Notes: generated from the letters alone by a model not told the origin. Counted from the first letter of the stretch, positions 1 to 12,586 are shown. The stretch is DNA of 64,000 nucleotides from an uncultured Alcanivorax sp. (GCA_913055795.1 CAJXLA010000003.1:1-64000); one strand, 5' to 3'. Translations and numbers: made by a program.

Positions 1-33
1 ATACTCCACCATGCGGTTCAGAATGACTTCGGA

Positions 34-63
34 ATCATAGCACCCGGCAGAGGACGGCGCCAA
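34..63 (-). promoter_or_regulatory. Candidate sigma70 promoter reading leftward out of the window (-35 TTGGCG, 18-bp spacer, -10 TATGAT)
   Basis: On the minus strand TTGGCG (63..58) and TATGAT (39..34) are 18 bp apart, followed at the window edge by GGTGGAG resembling a Shine-Dalgarno site. Confidence 0.45.
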
Positions 64-221
64 AGGAATCATGCCGCCCTGCCCGACACCCGTATCAGGG
101 AATTTGAGGGCATTTTGCTTGTTCTCAAGGTTGGACTGGCGGGCGGTGGAGAAGTTCCCGAACAGGGGCCTGGGCTCGGGGAAAAGGGTGCGGGGGTGGG
201 AGGTGCGAGCGCCGTCCCTGG

Positions 222-545
222 AGCTCGCCCTTCGGGGCCCGCTGGCGCGGTCTTGATTTGTTCCGGACAAATCGGTCGAACGATGGGTTCGAACGAGCCC
301 CCTCCGCGAAACAAAAACGGGGCTTCGTCCCGCGCATAACCTGCTGGGAAACTTATCCATGGGTGGGATTGCCGGGGCCATCCATGGCCCCGGCCCTTCG
401 GGCCCGCTAAAGCGGTCTTGATCTGTTCCCGACAGATCAATGCCGGGGGGCCATCCATGGCCCCGGCCCTTCGGGCTTCGCCGGCTGACGCCGGCTACGC
501 GCCGATTTGCTCCCGGCAAATCGGTCGAACGATGGGTTCGAACCA
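222..545. repeat. Three degenerate copies of a structured repeat downstream of tRNA-Ser
   Basis: Shared blocks CCCTTCGGGcccGCt..GCGGTCTTGATYTGTTCC and hairpins GATTTG/CAAATC (255-273), GATCTG/CAGATC (420-438), GATTTG/CAAATC (504-522); GGTCGAACGATGGGTTCGAAC occurs twice. Confidence 0.7.
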
Positions 546-562
546 AGGCCATCCCCTTGGCC

Positions 563-600
563 AAATAAAAAAGGGGCCTCGTTGAGGCCCCTTTTTATTT
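563..600 (-). terminator. Rho-independent terminator of tRNA-Ser
   Basis: AAATAAAAAAGGGGCCTC-GTT-GAGGCCCCTTTTTATTT hairpin directly abutting the encoded CCA end. Confidence 0.85.
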
Positions 601-689
601 GGCGGAGGGGGTGGGATTCGAACCCACGGAGGGAACTACCCCTCGGCGGTTTTCAAGACCGCTGCAATCAGCCACTCTGCCACCCCTCC
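600..689 (-). tRNA. tRNA-Ser(TGA)
   Basis: Reverse complement GGAGGGGTGGCAGAGTGG...CTTGAAAACC...GTGGGTTCGAATCCCACCCCCTCCGCCA; long variable arm, anticodon TGA, CCA encoded. Confidence 0.95.
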
Positions 690-796
690 GGTGGAAGCGG
701 CATGATACCGCGCTGGCCCCGGGGGTCAACTAGATGCTTGGGTTGGGAGCTCGCGTACGGCTATCATGGTCTGCTCACCCTGATGGCTTCGAACCA

Positions 797-1147
797 ATGC
801 ACTACAGCCTCCTGATCACTGCTGCACCGGACGAACCAGCCGCCCTGACCGCACTGCATACCGCCCGGGCCGTGCTTGAACGCGGACACGAGCTTTACCG
901 CATCTTTTTCTATCGCGATGGCGTTCGCCTTGCTTGTGTCGATCCGCTTTGCGACCGCGCCGGTTCCTGGCAGCAGTTTGTGCATGAACAGAACCTGGAT
1001 GCCACGGTCTGTTCCGGTGCGTCCGCGCGCCGGGGTCTTTTCGAGCAAAGCACGGACAACCTGGCTCCCGGCTTTGAACTGGCCGGGCTGGGCCAGTGGG
1101 TGGACGCGCTGGCGGCCAGTGACCGCATTCTTGGTTTCGGAGCCTGA
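797..1147 (+). CDS. tusD: Sulfurtransferase complex subunit TusD (DsrE family)
   Basis: DsrE-like protein with conserved Cys (DATVCSGASARRGLF); first of three adjacent DsrE/F/H-type genes. Confidence 0.85.
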   Translation: MHYSLLITAAPDEPAALTALHTARAVLERGHELYRIFFYRDGVRLACVDPLCDRAGSWQQFVHEQNLDATVCSGASARRGLFEQSTDNLAPGFELAGLGQWVDALAASDRILGFGA

Positions 1148-1149
1148 CG

Positions 1150-1461
1150 ATGCTGCTGTTGGTGTGCAAGTCGGCGCCGGAGGACAGTGCGGCCCGGGAA
1201 TGGACGGATATGGCGCTGATGGCGGCGATGTTTCAGCAACACCCGGTTGTGCTGCTACTGGGCTCCGGCGTCCGAAATCTGACCGCACCGGAGACCGCCC
1301 TGAGCGATCTGGCCGGTCTGCTTACGGAACCCTGCCGAGTGGATGCAGCGGCCCTGTCCCATGACCCGGGTGCGGAGGACACGGCCCTGGACTATGAATG
1401 TCTGGACACGGCCGGGATTCGGCAACTCTATGCGCGGGCGCGAAAGGTGATCACGCTGTGA
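1150..1461 (+). CDS. tusC: Sulfurtransferase complex subunit TusC (DsrF family)
   Basis: MLLLVCKSAPEDS...; position between tusD and tusB. Confidence 0.8.
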   Translation: MLLLVCKSAPEDSAAREWTDMALMAAMFQQHPVVLLLGSGVRNLTAPETALSDLAGLLTEPCRVDAAALSHDPGAEDTALDYECLDTAGIRQLYARARKVITL

Positions 1462-1736
1462 GCGCCCTGCTGCATCTCGTGGGCTTTGGTCCCGCACGCA
1501 CGGACCAGACCGAGCTGCTCGCGCGCGCCTGCAGTCCGGGCGACACCCTGGTGTTACTGGACGCCGGTGTGGAATTCGCGCGACCGGAAGGACTGGCCGA
1601 GCTGCGTGCGTCCGTGCCGGAATGCCGCATTCTGATACTGGGCGAAATACCGGGTTCGGGCGAGCCGGAGCCACTGGACTACGCCGGTCTGGTAGAGCTG
1701 ACCGAAACCCACCGGGGTCCGGCCAGCTGGTACTGA
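1458..1736 (+). CDS. tusB: Sulfurtransferase complex subunit TusB (DsrH family), GTG start
   Basis: Short DsrH-like protein with overlapping GTG start; third gene of the tusDCB set. Confidence 0.75.
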   Translation: MSALLHLVGFGPARTDQTELLARACSPGDTLVLLDAGVEFARPEGLAELRASVPECRILILGEIPGSGEPEPLDYAGLVELTETHRGPASWY

Positions 1737-1892
1737 ACGAGCTGCTGCTGGGTCCCGCTCGCGGCGCGGCCTGAAGCTCCCATCTGCTGCACCGGGGCGC
1801 TCGGAAAGGGAATCGCCCTGTCCGTCGCAACCAGGCACACCATCTGCATGCTTCAGGCCACGCCGGGTGCGCAAGGGGTTTTCAACAGCCTG

Positions 1893-3287
1893 CTAATCCG
1901 GGTCGCGCTGAAACCACTGATAGCGCGGATATAGCTGCACCACACCACCGATAATGATCACCGTGGGCGCGTGAATCTCACGCCGGGCGATCTGGTCAGG
2001 CAGCTCGCCGATGGTACCCACCACCACCTCCTGGCTATCCAGAGTGCCACGCGAAACCAGCGCCGCCGGTGTATTCGCGTCCATGCCGTTGCGGATCAGT
2101 CCGTCGGCAATGTCCGGCAGGCTCACCAGCCCCATGTAGAACACCAGGGTTTCGGCGGGCTGGATCAGCGCCGCCCAGTCCAGTTCCGCGCCGCCTTTTT
2201 TGCGGTGGCCGGTCACGAAACGCACGGACTGGGCATGATCCCGATGAGTCAGCGGGATACCGGCATAGGTGGAACAGCCCGAGGCGGCCGTAATGCCCGG
2301 CACCACCTGGAAATCAATGCCTGCCTCGGCCACCTTCTCGAGTTCCTCTCCACCCCGACCAAAAATGAAGGGGTCACCGCCCTTCAACCGGCAGACCTTG
2401 AACCCCTGACGGGCATAGTGGACCAGCAGATCATTGATGTTGTCCTGGGGCAGGCTGTGCTTGTCCCGCGCCTTGCCCACATAGACTTTTTCGGCCCCGT
2501 CCCGCGCGAAGGCCAGGATCTCGTCCGGAATCAGCCGGTCGTGCAGGACAATGTCCGCCTGCTGCAGCAGACGCAGACCCCGGAAGGTCATAAGATCCGG
2601 ATCCCCGGGACCGGCGCCCACCAGATAGACCTCGCCGCCGGCCAGGTTTTCGGCGTCCGCCCTGGCAACGGCGTCTTCCAGTTGCTGTCGGGCGGAGCCC
2701 TCCTTGCCGGCAAGCATCTGCTCCACCACCGAGCTGTCCAGCACCCGGCGCCAGAAACGCTGCCGAGCCGCCCGCTCGGGCAGTTTGGCGGCCAGACGGT
2801 CGTGAAACTCCCCCGGCAGTCGGGCTACCCGGCCCCAGCGTGCGGGCAGCCAGGATTGCACCTGGGCGCGGATCCATTCCCGCAGCACGGGACCGGCCTC
2901 ACCGGTATGCACACTGATCAGCAAGGGGTCACGGTCGATGATGGCGGGCAAGTCCAGGCTCGACAGCTCCGGACGGTCCACCACATGAACCGGACAACCG
3001 GCCATTTCGGCATCCCGGGCCAGAGTCTGATTGGGCGCGGCATCATCCTCGGCGCCTATAGCCAGCACCATCCCCTCGAGATCCGTGCTCCGGTATTTAC
3101 GCCGGACAACGTCGCCGTTCGTGTGGGCGGCCAGCCCGGCCAGCTCCTCGTTCACCGACAACGCCACCACACGCAGGCGCGCGCCGGCTGCGTGCAATCG
3201 CCGGGCGGCGCTCAACGCGAGCTCGCCGCCGCCGGTCACCAGCGCCCATTGGCCACGTATGCGCCAACCGACGGGCAGGTACTCCAT
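1893..3287 (-). CDS. cysG: Siroheme synthase CysG
   Basis: N-terminal dehydrogenase/ferrochelatase part plus GEVYLVGAGPGDPDLMTFRGLRLLQQADIVLHDRL uroporphyrinogen-III methyltransferase motif. Confidence 0.95.
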   Translation of the reverse strand: MEYLPVGWRIRGQWALVTGGGELALSAARRLHAAGARLRVVALSVNEELAGLAAHTNGDVVRRKYRSTDLEGMVLAIGAEDDAAPNQTLARDAEMAGCPVHVVDRPELSSLDLPAIIDRDPLLISVHTGEAGPVLREWIRAQVQSWLPARWGRVARLPGEFHDRLAAKLPERAARQRFWRRVLDSSVVEQMLAGKEGSARQQLEDAVARADAENLAGGEVYLVGAGPGDPDLMTFRGLRLLQQADIVLHDRLIPDEILAFARDGAEKVYVGKARDKHSLPQDNINDLLVHYARQGFKVCRLKGGDPFIFGRGGEELEKVAEAGIDFQVVPGITAASGCSTYAGIPLTHRDHAQSVRFVTGHRKKGGAELDWAALIQPAETLVFYMGLVSLPDIADGLIRNGMDANTPAALVSRGTLDSQEVVVGTIGELPDQIARREIHAPTVIIIGGVVQLYPRYQWFQRDPD

Positions 3288-3288
3288 C

Positions 3289-4608
<1,320 letters not shown>

Positions 4609-5013
4609 TTATTCCAGCACTACCCGCGCCACCCCGAGTCCAAGCCCGGCAAAGGCGACACAGCCCACCAGGGTCGTCAGGCCGTATCCGGCCGCCAGGG
4701 TCCAGGCGCCGCCGTCCAGCAGACGCACCACTTCGAACGAAAAGGTCGAATAGGTGGTGAACGAGCCCAGCAGGCCCATCATGAGCAGATAGCGCAGATG
4801 TTCATTCAGTGCCGCGCTGCCGGCCAGCCAGACCGCGAGAAAACCGAACAGCAGTGAACCGGTCAGGTTCACCGCGAAGGTACCCCAGGGCCAGGCGGGA
4901 AAGGCCCGGACCGGAATCAGCTGGGTGGCCACCCAGAAGCGCAGTACCGCGCCCAGGGCACCACCGCCGGCAACGGCGAACCAGTGGCCCAGGGTGGGCG
5001 AGAAAGCGCTCAT
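4609..5013 (-). CDS. crcB: Fluoride channel CrcB/FluC
   Basis: GGALGAVLRFW...WGTFAVNLTGSLLFGF...GLLGSFTTYSTFSFE. Confidence 0.93.
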   Translation of the reverse strand: MSAFSPTLGHWFAVAGGGALGAVLRFWVATQLIPVRAFPAWPWGTFAVNLTGSLLFGFLAVWLAGSAALNEHLRYLLMMGLLGSFTTYSTFSFEVVRLLDGGAWTLAAGYGLTTLVGCVAFAGLGLGVARVVLE

Positions 5014-6338
5014 TGATCGTTCTCCCCGTAGCGCTGCCAGCGGCTTTGCTCGTTGCGCCGGCGGAAATCGTCCAGTTTCTCGCCGATGCGGGTTTCCAGC
5101 CCCCGCTCTACCGGCTCGTAGAAACGCGGCCGGCCCAGGGTTTCGGGGAAGTAATTCTCGCCCGCCGGAAAGGCGTCCGGATAATCATGGGCGTACTGAT
5201 ACTCGGCGCCGAAGCCCTGCTCTTTCATCAGTTTCGTGGGCGCGTTGCGCAGGTGCAGCGGCACCTCGTCCGTGGGATGTTCGCGCACAAAGCGCATGGC
5301 CTCGTTGAAGGCCTTGTAGGCGGCATTGCTCTTGGGCGCCGACGCCAGATAAACCACCGCCTGCCCCAGCGTCAGCTCGCCTTCCGGGCTGCCCAGACGC
5401 TCCTGGGCGTCCCAGGCATCCATGGCCAGTTGGAGCGCGCGCGGGTCGGCGTTGCCGATATCCTCGCTGGCCATGCGCACCAGACGGCGCGCAATGTACA
5501 AAGGATCACAGCCGCCGTCCAGCATCCGGCAGAGCCAGTACAGCGAGGCATCCGGATCCGAGCCGCGCACGGCCTTGTGCAGCGCACTGATCTGGTCGTA
5601 GAAGAGATCTCCGCCCTTGTCAAAGCGGCGCAGGCTGTCGCGCAGCAGCTCGCGGACCAGCTCCCGGTCGACGGTGCCGCTTTCGGCCAGATCGGCGGCG
5701 GTTTCCACCATGTTCAGCAGCTTGCGTGCGTCCCCGTCGGCCTGATCGAGCAGCAGCGAGCGCGCCTCGTCGCTCCAGTGCAGTTGCGCGAACTCCTGCT
5801 GGGCCAGCACCTGGTCCAGCAGCGTCGTCAAATCGTCTGCTTCCAGCGGGCGCAGCCGGTACACCCGGGCGCGCGACAAGAGGGCATTGTTGAGCTCGAA
5901 GGACGGATTTTCCGTGGTCGCCCCGATGAAGATGACGGTGCCCTCTTCCACATGGGGCAGGAAAGCGTCCTGCTGGGCCTTGTTAAAACGGTGCACCTCA
6001 TCCACGAAAAGCACGGTGCGCCGCCCCTGCGCCAATCGCTCGCGCGCGGCGTCCACCTCCGCGCGGATATCCTTGACGCCGGCGAGCACCGCGGACAGAC
6101 GCACGAAGGCCGCGTCCACGGACTGCGCGAGAATCAGCGCCAGCGTGGTCTTGCCCGTGCCCGGCGGTCCCCACAGCAGCATCGAATGGAGCTGGCCTTC
6201 CTGCACCGCCCGCGCGAGCGGCTTGCCCGGGCCCACCAGATGCTGTTGGCCCACGAATTCGTCCAACGCCCGGGGGCGGACCCGAGCGGCCAGGGGCTGG
6301 TGGCTGTCGTCGCCTTCAGGAGTAAAAAGGTCGTTCAT
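5010..6338 (-). CDS. rarA: Replication-associated recombination protein A (MgsA/RarA AAA+ ATPase)
   Basis: LAARVRPRALDEFVGQQHLVG, Walker A GPPGTGKTT, FVDEVHRFNKAQQDAFLP. Confidence 0.95.
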   Translation of the reverse strand: MNDLFTPEGDDSHQPLAARVRPRALDEFVGQQHLVGPGKPLARAVQEGQLHSMLLWGPPGTGKTTLALILAQSVDAAFVRLSAVLAGVKDIRAEVDAARERLAQGRRTVLFVDEVHRFNKAQQDAFLPHVEEGTVIFIGATTENPSFELNNALLSRARVYRLRPLEADDLTTLLDQVLAQQEFAQLHWSDEARSLLLDQADGDARKLLNMVETAADLAESGTVDRELVRELLRDSLRRFDKGGDLFYDQISALHKAVRGSDPDASLYWLCRMLDGGCDPLYIARRLVRMASEDIGNADPRALQLAMDAWDAQERLGSPEGELTLGQAVVYLASAPKSNAAYKAFNEAMRFVREHPTDEVPLHLRNAPTKLMKEQGFGAEYQYAHDYPDAFPAGENYFPETLGRPRFYEPVERGLETRIGEKLDDFRRRNEQSRWQRYGENDQ

Positions 6339-6949
6339 CGTTGTTGACGGATCACGTCGGCTCCCTCGGGCGGTTCAAAACTGAAGGGCTTCGAACCCGG
6401 CTCGGTGTTCAATTGAAGATCCCGGAATTCGATCCGTGTGCGCTGGCCCAGGGCATCCTTGAGGCGCATGGACACGGGCTTTTTCCCGTCGAAGGCCACC
6501 TCCAGATGCGAAAACAGCGGTTCCTCGTCCCGGGGCTTGAGACGATAGATGACTTGTCCCTTGTCCCCGTTCACTCTTTCGACCTGAAAGGACTCGCCCA
6601 CTGTTTCCGGCCGGCCACCGAACAACAGCGCCGGTGTCTTGCTGATCTGATCATCGAGAGGCCGTATCACTACCTGCTGCAGACCGGGATCATGGACCCA
6701 TACCTGGTCGCCGTCCGAAACCACGAGCTGTTCAAAGGGCTCGGTGGTTTGCCAGCGGAAGCGGTTGGGCCGGGCCACAACCATGGTGCCCCGGGCTTGC
6801 TGCACCCGGGAGCCATCCTGTTCGGTGCGCTGCTCAAACCGCCCTTCCATGCTTTTGAGCGCTTCGAGCCGTTTCACCAACGCCTCCACGGCCCCGGCCG
6901 AGGCCAGCACGGGCAGACAGCACAGCAACCCGGTCATCAATACACGCAT
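6335..6949 (-). CDS. lolA: Outer-membrane lipoprotein carrier protein LolA
   Basis: Signal peptide and LolA-like sequence (MEGRFEQRTEQDGSRVQQARGTMVVARPNRFRWQT); adjacent to ftsK and rarA. Confidence 0.93.
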   Translation of the reverse strand: MRVLMTGLLCCLPVLASAGAVEALVKRLEALKSMEGRFEQRTEQDGSRVQQARGTMVVARPNRFRWQTTEPFEQLVVSDGDQVWVHDPGLQQVVIRPLDDQISKTPALLFGGRPETVGESFQVERVNGDKGQVIYRLKPRDEEPLFSHLEVAFDGKKPVSMRLKDALGQRTRIEFRDLQLNTEPGSKPFSFEPPEGADVIRQQR

Positions 6950-6983
6950 GAATACTCCCGTTGATTCGCCCAGGCGGGCGGGT

Positions 6984-9305
6984 TCAGTCTTCCGGCGGTG
7001 GCGGCGCGATCACTTCGCGCTGGCCGTTGTGACCGGCTTCACTAACCACACCGGCCGCTTCCATGGCCTCGACCAGGCGCGCCGCGCGGTTGTAGCCGAT
7101 CTTGAGCTTGCGCTGCACCGAGGAAATGGACGCGCGCCGGGACTTGGTGACATGAGCCACGGCCTCATCGAACAGCGCATCCTGCTCGTCGTCGTCGCCG
7201 CCATCGCCGTCCAGCGCGGGCATGCCGGGGGCCGGCTCGCCGCCGCCTTCCAGCACTTCCTCGAGGTAGTCCGGTTCGCCGCGCTTGCGCCAGTCGTCAC
7301 AGATGCGGTGTACCTCTTCGTCGGAGACGAAGGCCCCGTGAATGCGCTCGGGCATGGCCTTGCCCGCCGGCAGGTAGAGCATATCACCATGACCCAGCAA
7401 CTGCTCGGCGCCGCCCTGATCAAGCACGGTGCGCGAATCCACCCGCGAGGACACCTGAAAGCCCATGCGCGAGGGCACATTGGCCTTGATCAGGCCGGTG
7501 ATGACGTCCACCGACGGGCGCTGCGTGGCCAGAATCAGATGAATGCCCGCCGCCCGCGCCTTCTGGGCGATGCGCGCGATCAGTTCTTCCACCTTCTTGC
7601 CCACGATCATCATCATGTCGGCGAATTCGTCGACAACCACCACGATATAGGGCAGCTTTTCCGCCAGAGGGGCCTCTTCGGTGGTGTCCATGGGATCATT
7701 GGGCTTCCAGAGCGGATCCTTGAGTGGTTCGCCCTTTTTCTCCGCTTCGCGCACCTTGCGGTTGTAGCCGGCGATATTGCGCACGCCCGTGGCGGCCATG
7801 AGCTTGTAGCGGCGTTCCATCTCGCCCACGCTCCAGCGCAGCGCGCTGGCCGCCTGCTTCATGTCCGTGACCACGGGCGCCAGCAGATGGGGGATGCCGT
7901 CATAGACGGCCAGCTCCAGCATCTTGGGGTCGATCATGATCATGCGCACGTCCTCGGGGGTGCTCTTGAACAGGATCGACAGCAGCATGGCGTTGAGGCC
8001 CACGGACTTGCCCGAGCCCGTGGTGCCCGCCACCAGCAGGTGGGGCATATCGGTCAGATCCGCCACCACCGGATGGCCGGCGATGTCCTTGCCCAGTGCC
8101 ACGGTGAGCGGGGATTTGGCCTGGTCGAACGCCTTGCTGGAAATGGATTCCGTGAGCCGGATCATCTCGCGTTGCTGGTTGGGGATTTCGATACCTACCG
8201 TGGTCTTGCCCGGGATGACCTCCACCACCCGCACACTGATCACGGCCAGAGACCGGGCGAGATCCTTGGCCAGGTTGGTGATCTTGCTCACCTTGATCCC
8301 CGGCGCGGGCTGCACCTCGAAACGGGTGATTACCGGCCCCGGTTGCACCTCGACCACTTCGGCGTTCACATTGAAGTCCTTGAGCTTAACCTCCAGCAGC
8401 CGGGACATGCCTTCCAGATCGGACTCGGTGTAACCGCCCCGGTTTTCTTCCACCGGGTCCAGCAAGGACAGGGGCGGCACCTCGCCCGTTACCGGAGCCT
8501 GGAACAAGGGCTGCTGCTTTTCCTTCTCCACGCGCTCGCTTTTTTCCACCGGTTTCGCGGGCTTGGCGATCTGCGGGGGGCTGCGCTGAGCCTTTTCCTC
8601 CTTGGCCTTGCTGACAATCTCGCGGCGCTGTTCGCGCACGGTACGCGCCTGCCGGCGCTCACGGCGCCGGGCCCACAGGGCCCGCCACCACTGGGGCATG
8701 CGCTGCACCCAAGTCAGCGCCAGTGCGCCCAGGCGCTCGGCCAGGCGAATCCAGGACAGATCGGTAAACACGGTGACGCCGATGAGAAAGACCGCCACCA
8801 GCACCAGGGTTCCGCCCAGCGGGTTGAACGCTTCCAGCGCCGCCTGCCCGGTTTCCTGGCCGAGGATGCCGCCGGCTCCCTCGGGGAGAAAACTCTCGCC
8901 GCCGGCGAAGTGCACATAGGCCAGTCCGGTTCCCGCCACCATGGTGAGTACGAAACCCACGAAACGCAGGGCGAACATGGGCCAGCTGCCGGGCAACCCG
9001 GCGTGGCGTTCCCGCAAAACCCGGGCGGCCCAGAAAGCCACCAGCACGGGAAAGAGCCAGGCCAGGCCGCCGAAGAGAATGAACAAGAGATCAGCACAGA
9101 AAGCACCCGCGGGCCCACCAGCATTTTCCACGCCGCCGGACTCGCCCACATAGGACCAGCCCGGGTCGCGGCTGTCATAGGTCGCCAGCGCCAGCAACAG
9201 ATAAAGCGACAACGCAATCAGCCCGATGACGCTGGCTTCCACCGCGCCACGGCGCAAATGCTGCACCCAGCCGGGCTGTTCGGATTCTGCTGCGGTTTTG
9301 CTCAA
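6984..9305 (-). CDS. ftsK: DNA translocase FtsK
   Basis: N-terminal TM segments, Walker [15 protein letters not shown]-terminal winged-helix gamma domain ([22 protein letters not shown]). Confidence 0.96.
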   Translation of the reverse strand: MSKTAAESEQPGWVQHLRRGAVEASVIGLIALSLYLLLALATYDSRDPGWSYVGESGGVENAGGPAGAFCADLLFILFGGLAWLFPVLVAFWAARVLRERHAGLPGSWPMFALRFVGFVLTMVAGTGLAYVHFAGGESFLPEGAGGILGQETGQAALEAFNPLGGTLVLVAVFLIGVTVFTDLSWIRLAERLGALALTWVQRMPQWWRALWARRRERRQARTVREQRREIVSKAKEEKAQRSPPQIAKPAKPVEKSERVEKEKQQPLFQAPVTGEVPPLSLLDPVEENRGGYTESDLEGMSRLLEVKLKDFNVNAEVVEVQPGPVITRFEVQPAPGIKVSKITNLAKDLARSLAVISVRVVEVIPGKTTVGIEIPNQQREMIRLTESISSKAFDQAKSPLTVALGKDIAGHPVVADLTDMPHLLVAGTTGSGKSVGLNAMLLSILFKSTPEDVRMIMIDPKMLELAVYDGIPHLLAPVVTDMKQAASALRWSVGEMERRYKLMAATGVRNIAGYNRKVREAEKKGEPLKDPLWKPNDPMDTTEEAPLAEKLPYIVVVVDEFADMMMIVGKKVEELIARIAQKARAAGIHLILATQRPSVDVITGLIKANVPSRMGFQVSSRVDSRTVLDQGGAEQLLGHGDMLYLPAGKAMPERIHGAFVSDEEVHRICDDWRKRGEPDYLEEVLEGGGEPAPGMPALDGDGGDDDEQDALFDEAVAHVTKSRRASISSVQRKLKIGYNRAARLVEAMEAAGVVSEAGHNGQREVIAPPPPED

Positions 9306-9411
9306 GGGCGAAATACCATTCCGGTTCTTTGATGGCGGCGATTATAGGGGCCAAGCCGGGCGGCGCGCCAATCACGGCACCGGCGTTGCAGCGCTTCTAT
9401 TGAGCCGATAG

Positions 9412-10476
<1,065 letters not shown>

Positions 10477-10549
10477 CGTCCCCGTCGACAGGAATGCACC
10501 ATGGAACGGGCATCCGGCTCGGCAACAGCCGCGCTTTCCAGGTGACTCG

Positions 10550-10587
10550 GGCCGGGCATGGGCAACAGGAAGACTGCATGCCCGGCC
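10550..10587. repeat. 11-bp perfect inverted repeat between trxB and aat
   Basis: GGCCGGGCATG-N16-CATGCCCGGCC. Confidence 0.6.
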
Positions 10588-10634
10588 CTGTTCATGGTCC
10601 CATGAGGATCGTCCGCAACGGAGTGGGCCCTGTA

Positions 10635-11348
10635 ATGCTGAGCCTGTACTGGCTGGAACCCGGTGATCCCTTCCCGTCCACCGAGGAGGCACTCGACCAC
10701 CCGCCGGGTCTGCTGGCGGCAGGCGGGACTCTGGACACCCCCACCCTGGTGGCGGCGTACAAAGAGGGGATCTTTCCCTGGTTCAACCCGGAAGAACCGC
10801 CCTTGTGGTGGACCCCGGACCCGCGGCTGGTGTTCTTTCCGGAACGGTTCCACTGTGCCCGGCGGCTACAGCGCCGGTTGCGCAATGCGCGCTGGAGCGT
10901 GTCCCTGGACCAGGCCTTTCCGGAAGTCATCCGCGCCTGTGCCGAACCCCGCCCGGACCAGCCCGGTACCTGGATTTCGCCGGCCATGATCGAGGCCTAT
11001 GAAGGCCTCTTCCACGCTGGCCATGGCCACTCGGTGGAGATCTGGCGGGACGACCAGCTGATCGGCGGCCTCTACGGGCTGCAGCTGGGCCGGGTATTTT
11101 TTGGCGAATCCATGTTTTCGCGCGAGCCCGATGCTTCCAAGGCCGCATTATTCACGCTGAGCGCGTTGCGCGGTGAGCTGGGCATTCGTCTGCTGGATGC
11201 CCAGGTGGACTCGGGGCATCTTCGTTCGCTGGGCGCCGAGCTCATCACGCGCACCCGATTCGAGCACTACCTGGCACAGTGGGTGCACGGACCCTCCACT
11301 CATCCGGGACCACGCCCCGCTCGGCCCCTGGCCGAGCTGACGGGCTGA
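10635..11348 (+). CDS. aat: Leucyl/phenylalanyl-tRNA--protein transferase
   Basis: LLAAGGTLDTPTLVAAYKEGIFPWFNPEEPPLWWTPDPRLV. Confidence 0.95.
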   Translation: MLSLYWLEPGDPFPSTEEALDHPPGLLAAGGTLDTPTLVAAYKEGIFPWFNPEEPPLWWTPDPRLVFFPERFHCARRLQRRLRNARWSVSLDQAFPEVIRACAEPRPDQPGTWISPAMIEAYEGLFHAGHGHSVEIWRDDQLIGGLYGLQLGRVFFGESMFSREPDASKAALFTLSALRGELGIRLLDAQVDSGHLRSLGAELITRTRFEHYLAQWVHGPSTHPGPRPARPLAELTG

Positions 11349-11415
11349 GTCTTCAATAGGAAAGTGCCGGGATGCCGGGTTACACTCGGGGCAGATATGA
11401 CCACAGGCGGTGCTT

Positions 11416-12129
11416 ATGAGCAGTCTGTCCACATTGCGGTTTTTCACCACGCCGGCTCATCCCTGCAGTTACCTGGAGGACCGCCAGGCGACCACGCTCT
11501 TCGTTGATCCGCGTGCTCGCATTACCCCCGAGCTCTACAGTGAACTGTCGCGGCACGGCTTCCGGCGTAGCGGCGAATTTATCTACCGTCCGCACTGCCA
11601 GGGCTGCGATGCCTGTATTCCCGCCCGCATCGCTGTCGACGAATTCCAGCCCCGGCGTCGGCACAAGCGCACCATCCGCGCCAACAATGATCTGAGTGTG
11701 GAACAGGAACCCGCCGCCTTTTCCCTGGAGCATTACCGTCTCTATGCCCGATACATTGAGACGCGGCACGCCGACGGGGACATGTATCCGCCCTCCGAAG
11801 AGCAATTCTGCAGCTTCCTCATGAGCGACTGGAGCGACACGCGCTTCTATTCGTTCCGCCTGGACGGTCGCCTGGTGGCCGTCGCGGTGGCGGACCGCTT
11901 GCGCGACGGCCTGTCCGCGGTTTATACCTATTTCGATCCGGATCTGGATCAACGCAGCCTGGGCAATCGCGCCATTCTGTGGCAGATCGATGAATGCCGG
12001 CGACTGGGGCTGCCCTATCTGTATCTCGGCTACTGGGTCCCGCCCTGCCAGAAGATGGCGTACAAGCGCGATTTCCAGCCCTTCGAGATCCTCATCGACG
12101 GCGTCTGGCAGCGCTACCAGCCCGAATAG
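11416..12129 (+). CDS. bpt: Aspartate/glutamate leucyltransferase (Bpt; arginyltransferase family)
   Basis: CSYLEDRQATTLFVDP...SGEFIYRPHCQGCDACIPARI...YLYLGYWVPPCQKMAYK. Confidence 0.93.
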   Translation: MSSLSTLRFFTTPAHPCSYLEDRQATTLFVDPRARITPELYSELSRHGFRRSGEFIYRPHCQGCDACIPARIAVDEFQPRRRHKRTIRANNDLSVEQEPAAFSLEHYRLYARYIETRHADGDMYPPSEEQFCSFLMSDWSDTRFYSFRLDGRLVAVAVADRLRDGLSAVYTYFDPDLDQRSLGNRAILWQIDECRRLGLPYLYLGYWVPPCQKMAYKRDFQPFEILIDGVWQRYQPE

Positions 12130-12249
12130 CGGCACGCGAGCGTTGCAAGTCCCTCTTGCTCGACAGAACGGCGCACGGTTTTGCGCAGCCCGGCCTTTTC
12201 CGGCACAATTGCGCCTCCTTGAGTGGAGCTACCCAGGATAAGCAACCGC

Positions 12250-12468
12250 ATGGCGAAAGAAGAGCAGATCGAACTCGAAGGCGTGGTGGAGGAAACACTG
12301 CCCAACACCATGTTCCGGGTCAAACTGGACAACGGACACACCATCATTGCCCATATCTCCGGCAAGATGCGCAAACACTATATCCGTATTCTTACCGGCG
12401 ACCGTGTCCGCGTGGAAATGTCACCCTATGACCTGAGCAAGGGTCGCATCACCTTCCGCATGAAATAA
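12250..12468 (+). CDS. infA: Translation initiation factor IF-1
   Basis: [72 protein letters not shown]. Confidence 0.98.
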   Translation: MAKEEQIELEGVVEETLPNTMFRVKLDNGHTIIAHISGKMRKHYIRILTGDRVRVEMSPYDLSKGRITFRMK

Positions 12469-12525
12469 CGGCGAACGCCGGGTTTCCGGGGATCCTCTCC
12501 CCTCGTCCTTTCCCATCCCCGCATG

Positions 12526-12562
12526 AAAAAGGCCCCGCTCCCCTGGCGGGGAACGGGGCCCT
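12526..12562. terminator. Hairpin terminator between convergent infA and clpA
   Basis: AAAAAGGCCCCGctcccctggcggggaaCGGGGCC; A/T-flanked stem between convergent stops. Confidence 0.65.
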
Positions 12563-12586
12563 GGCTGCATCCGGCAGCCGCCGCGG

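Noticed and set aside
69-458. Short ORFs in the first 460 bp
   Set aside because: They translate the structured repeat array; repetitive peptides with no plausible RBS.
797-1736. Interpretation of tusDCB as a dissimilatory sulfur-oxidation dsrEFH set
   Set aside because: No dsrA/dsrB or other dsr genes nearby; the locus contains ordinary core genes and tRNA-thiolation genes (mnmA, ttcA), so TusBCD is the simpler call.
6744-9332. 862-aa plus-strand ORF opposite ftsK
   Set aside because: Shadow ORF of ftsK; His/Arg/Gly-rich composition typical of antisense frames.
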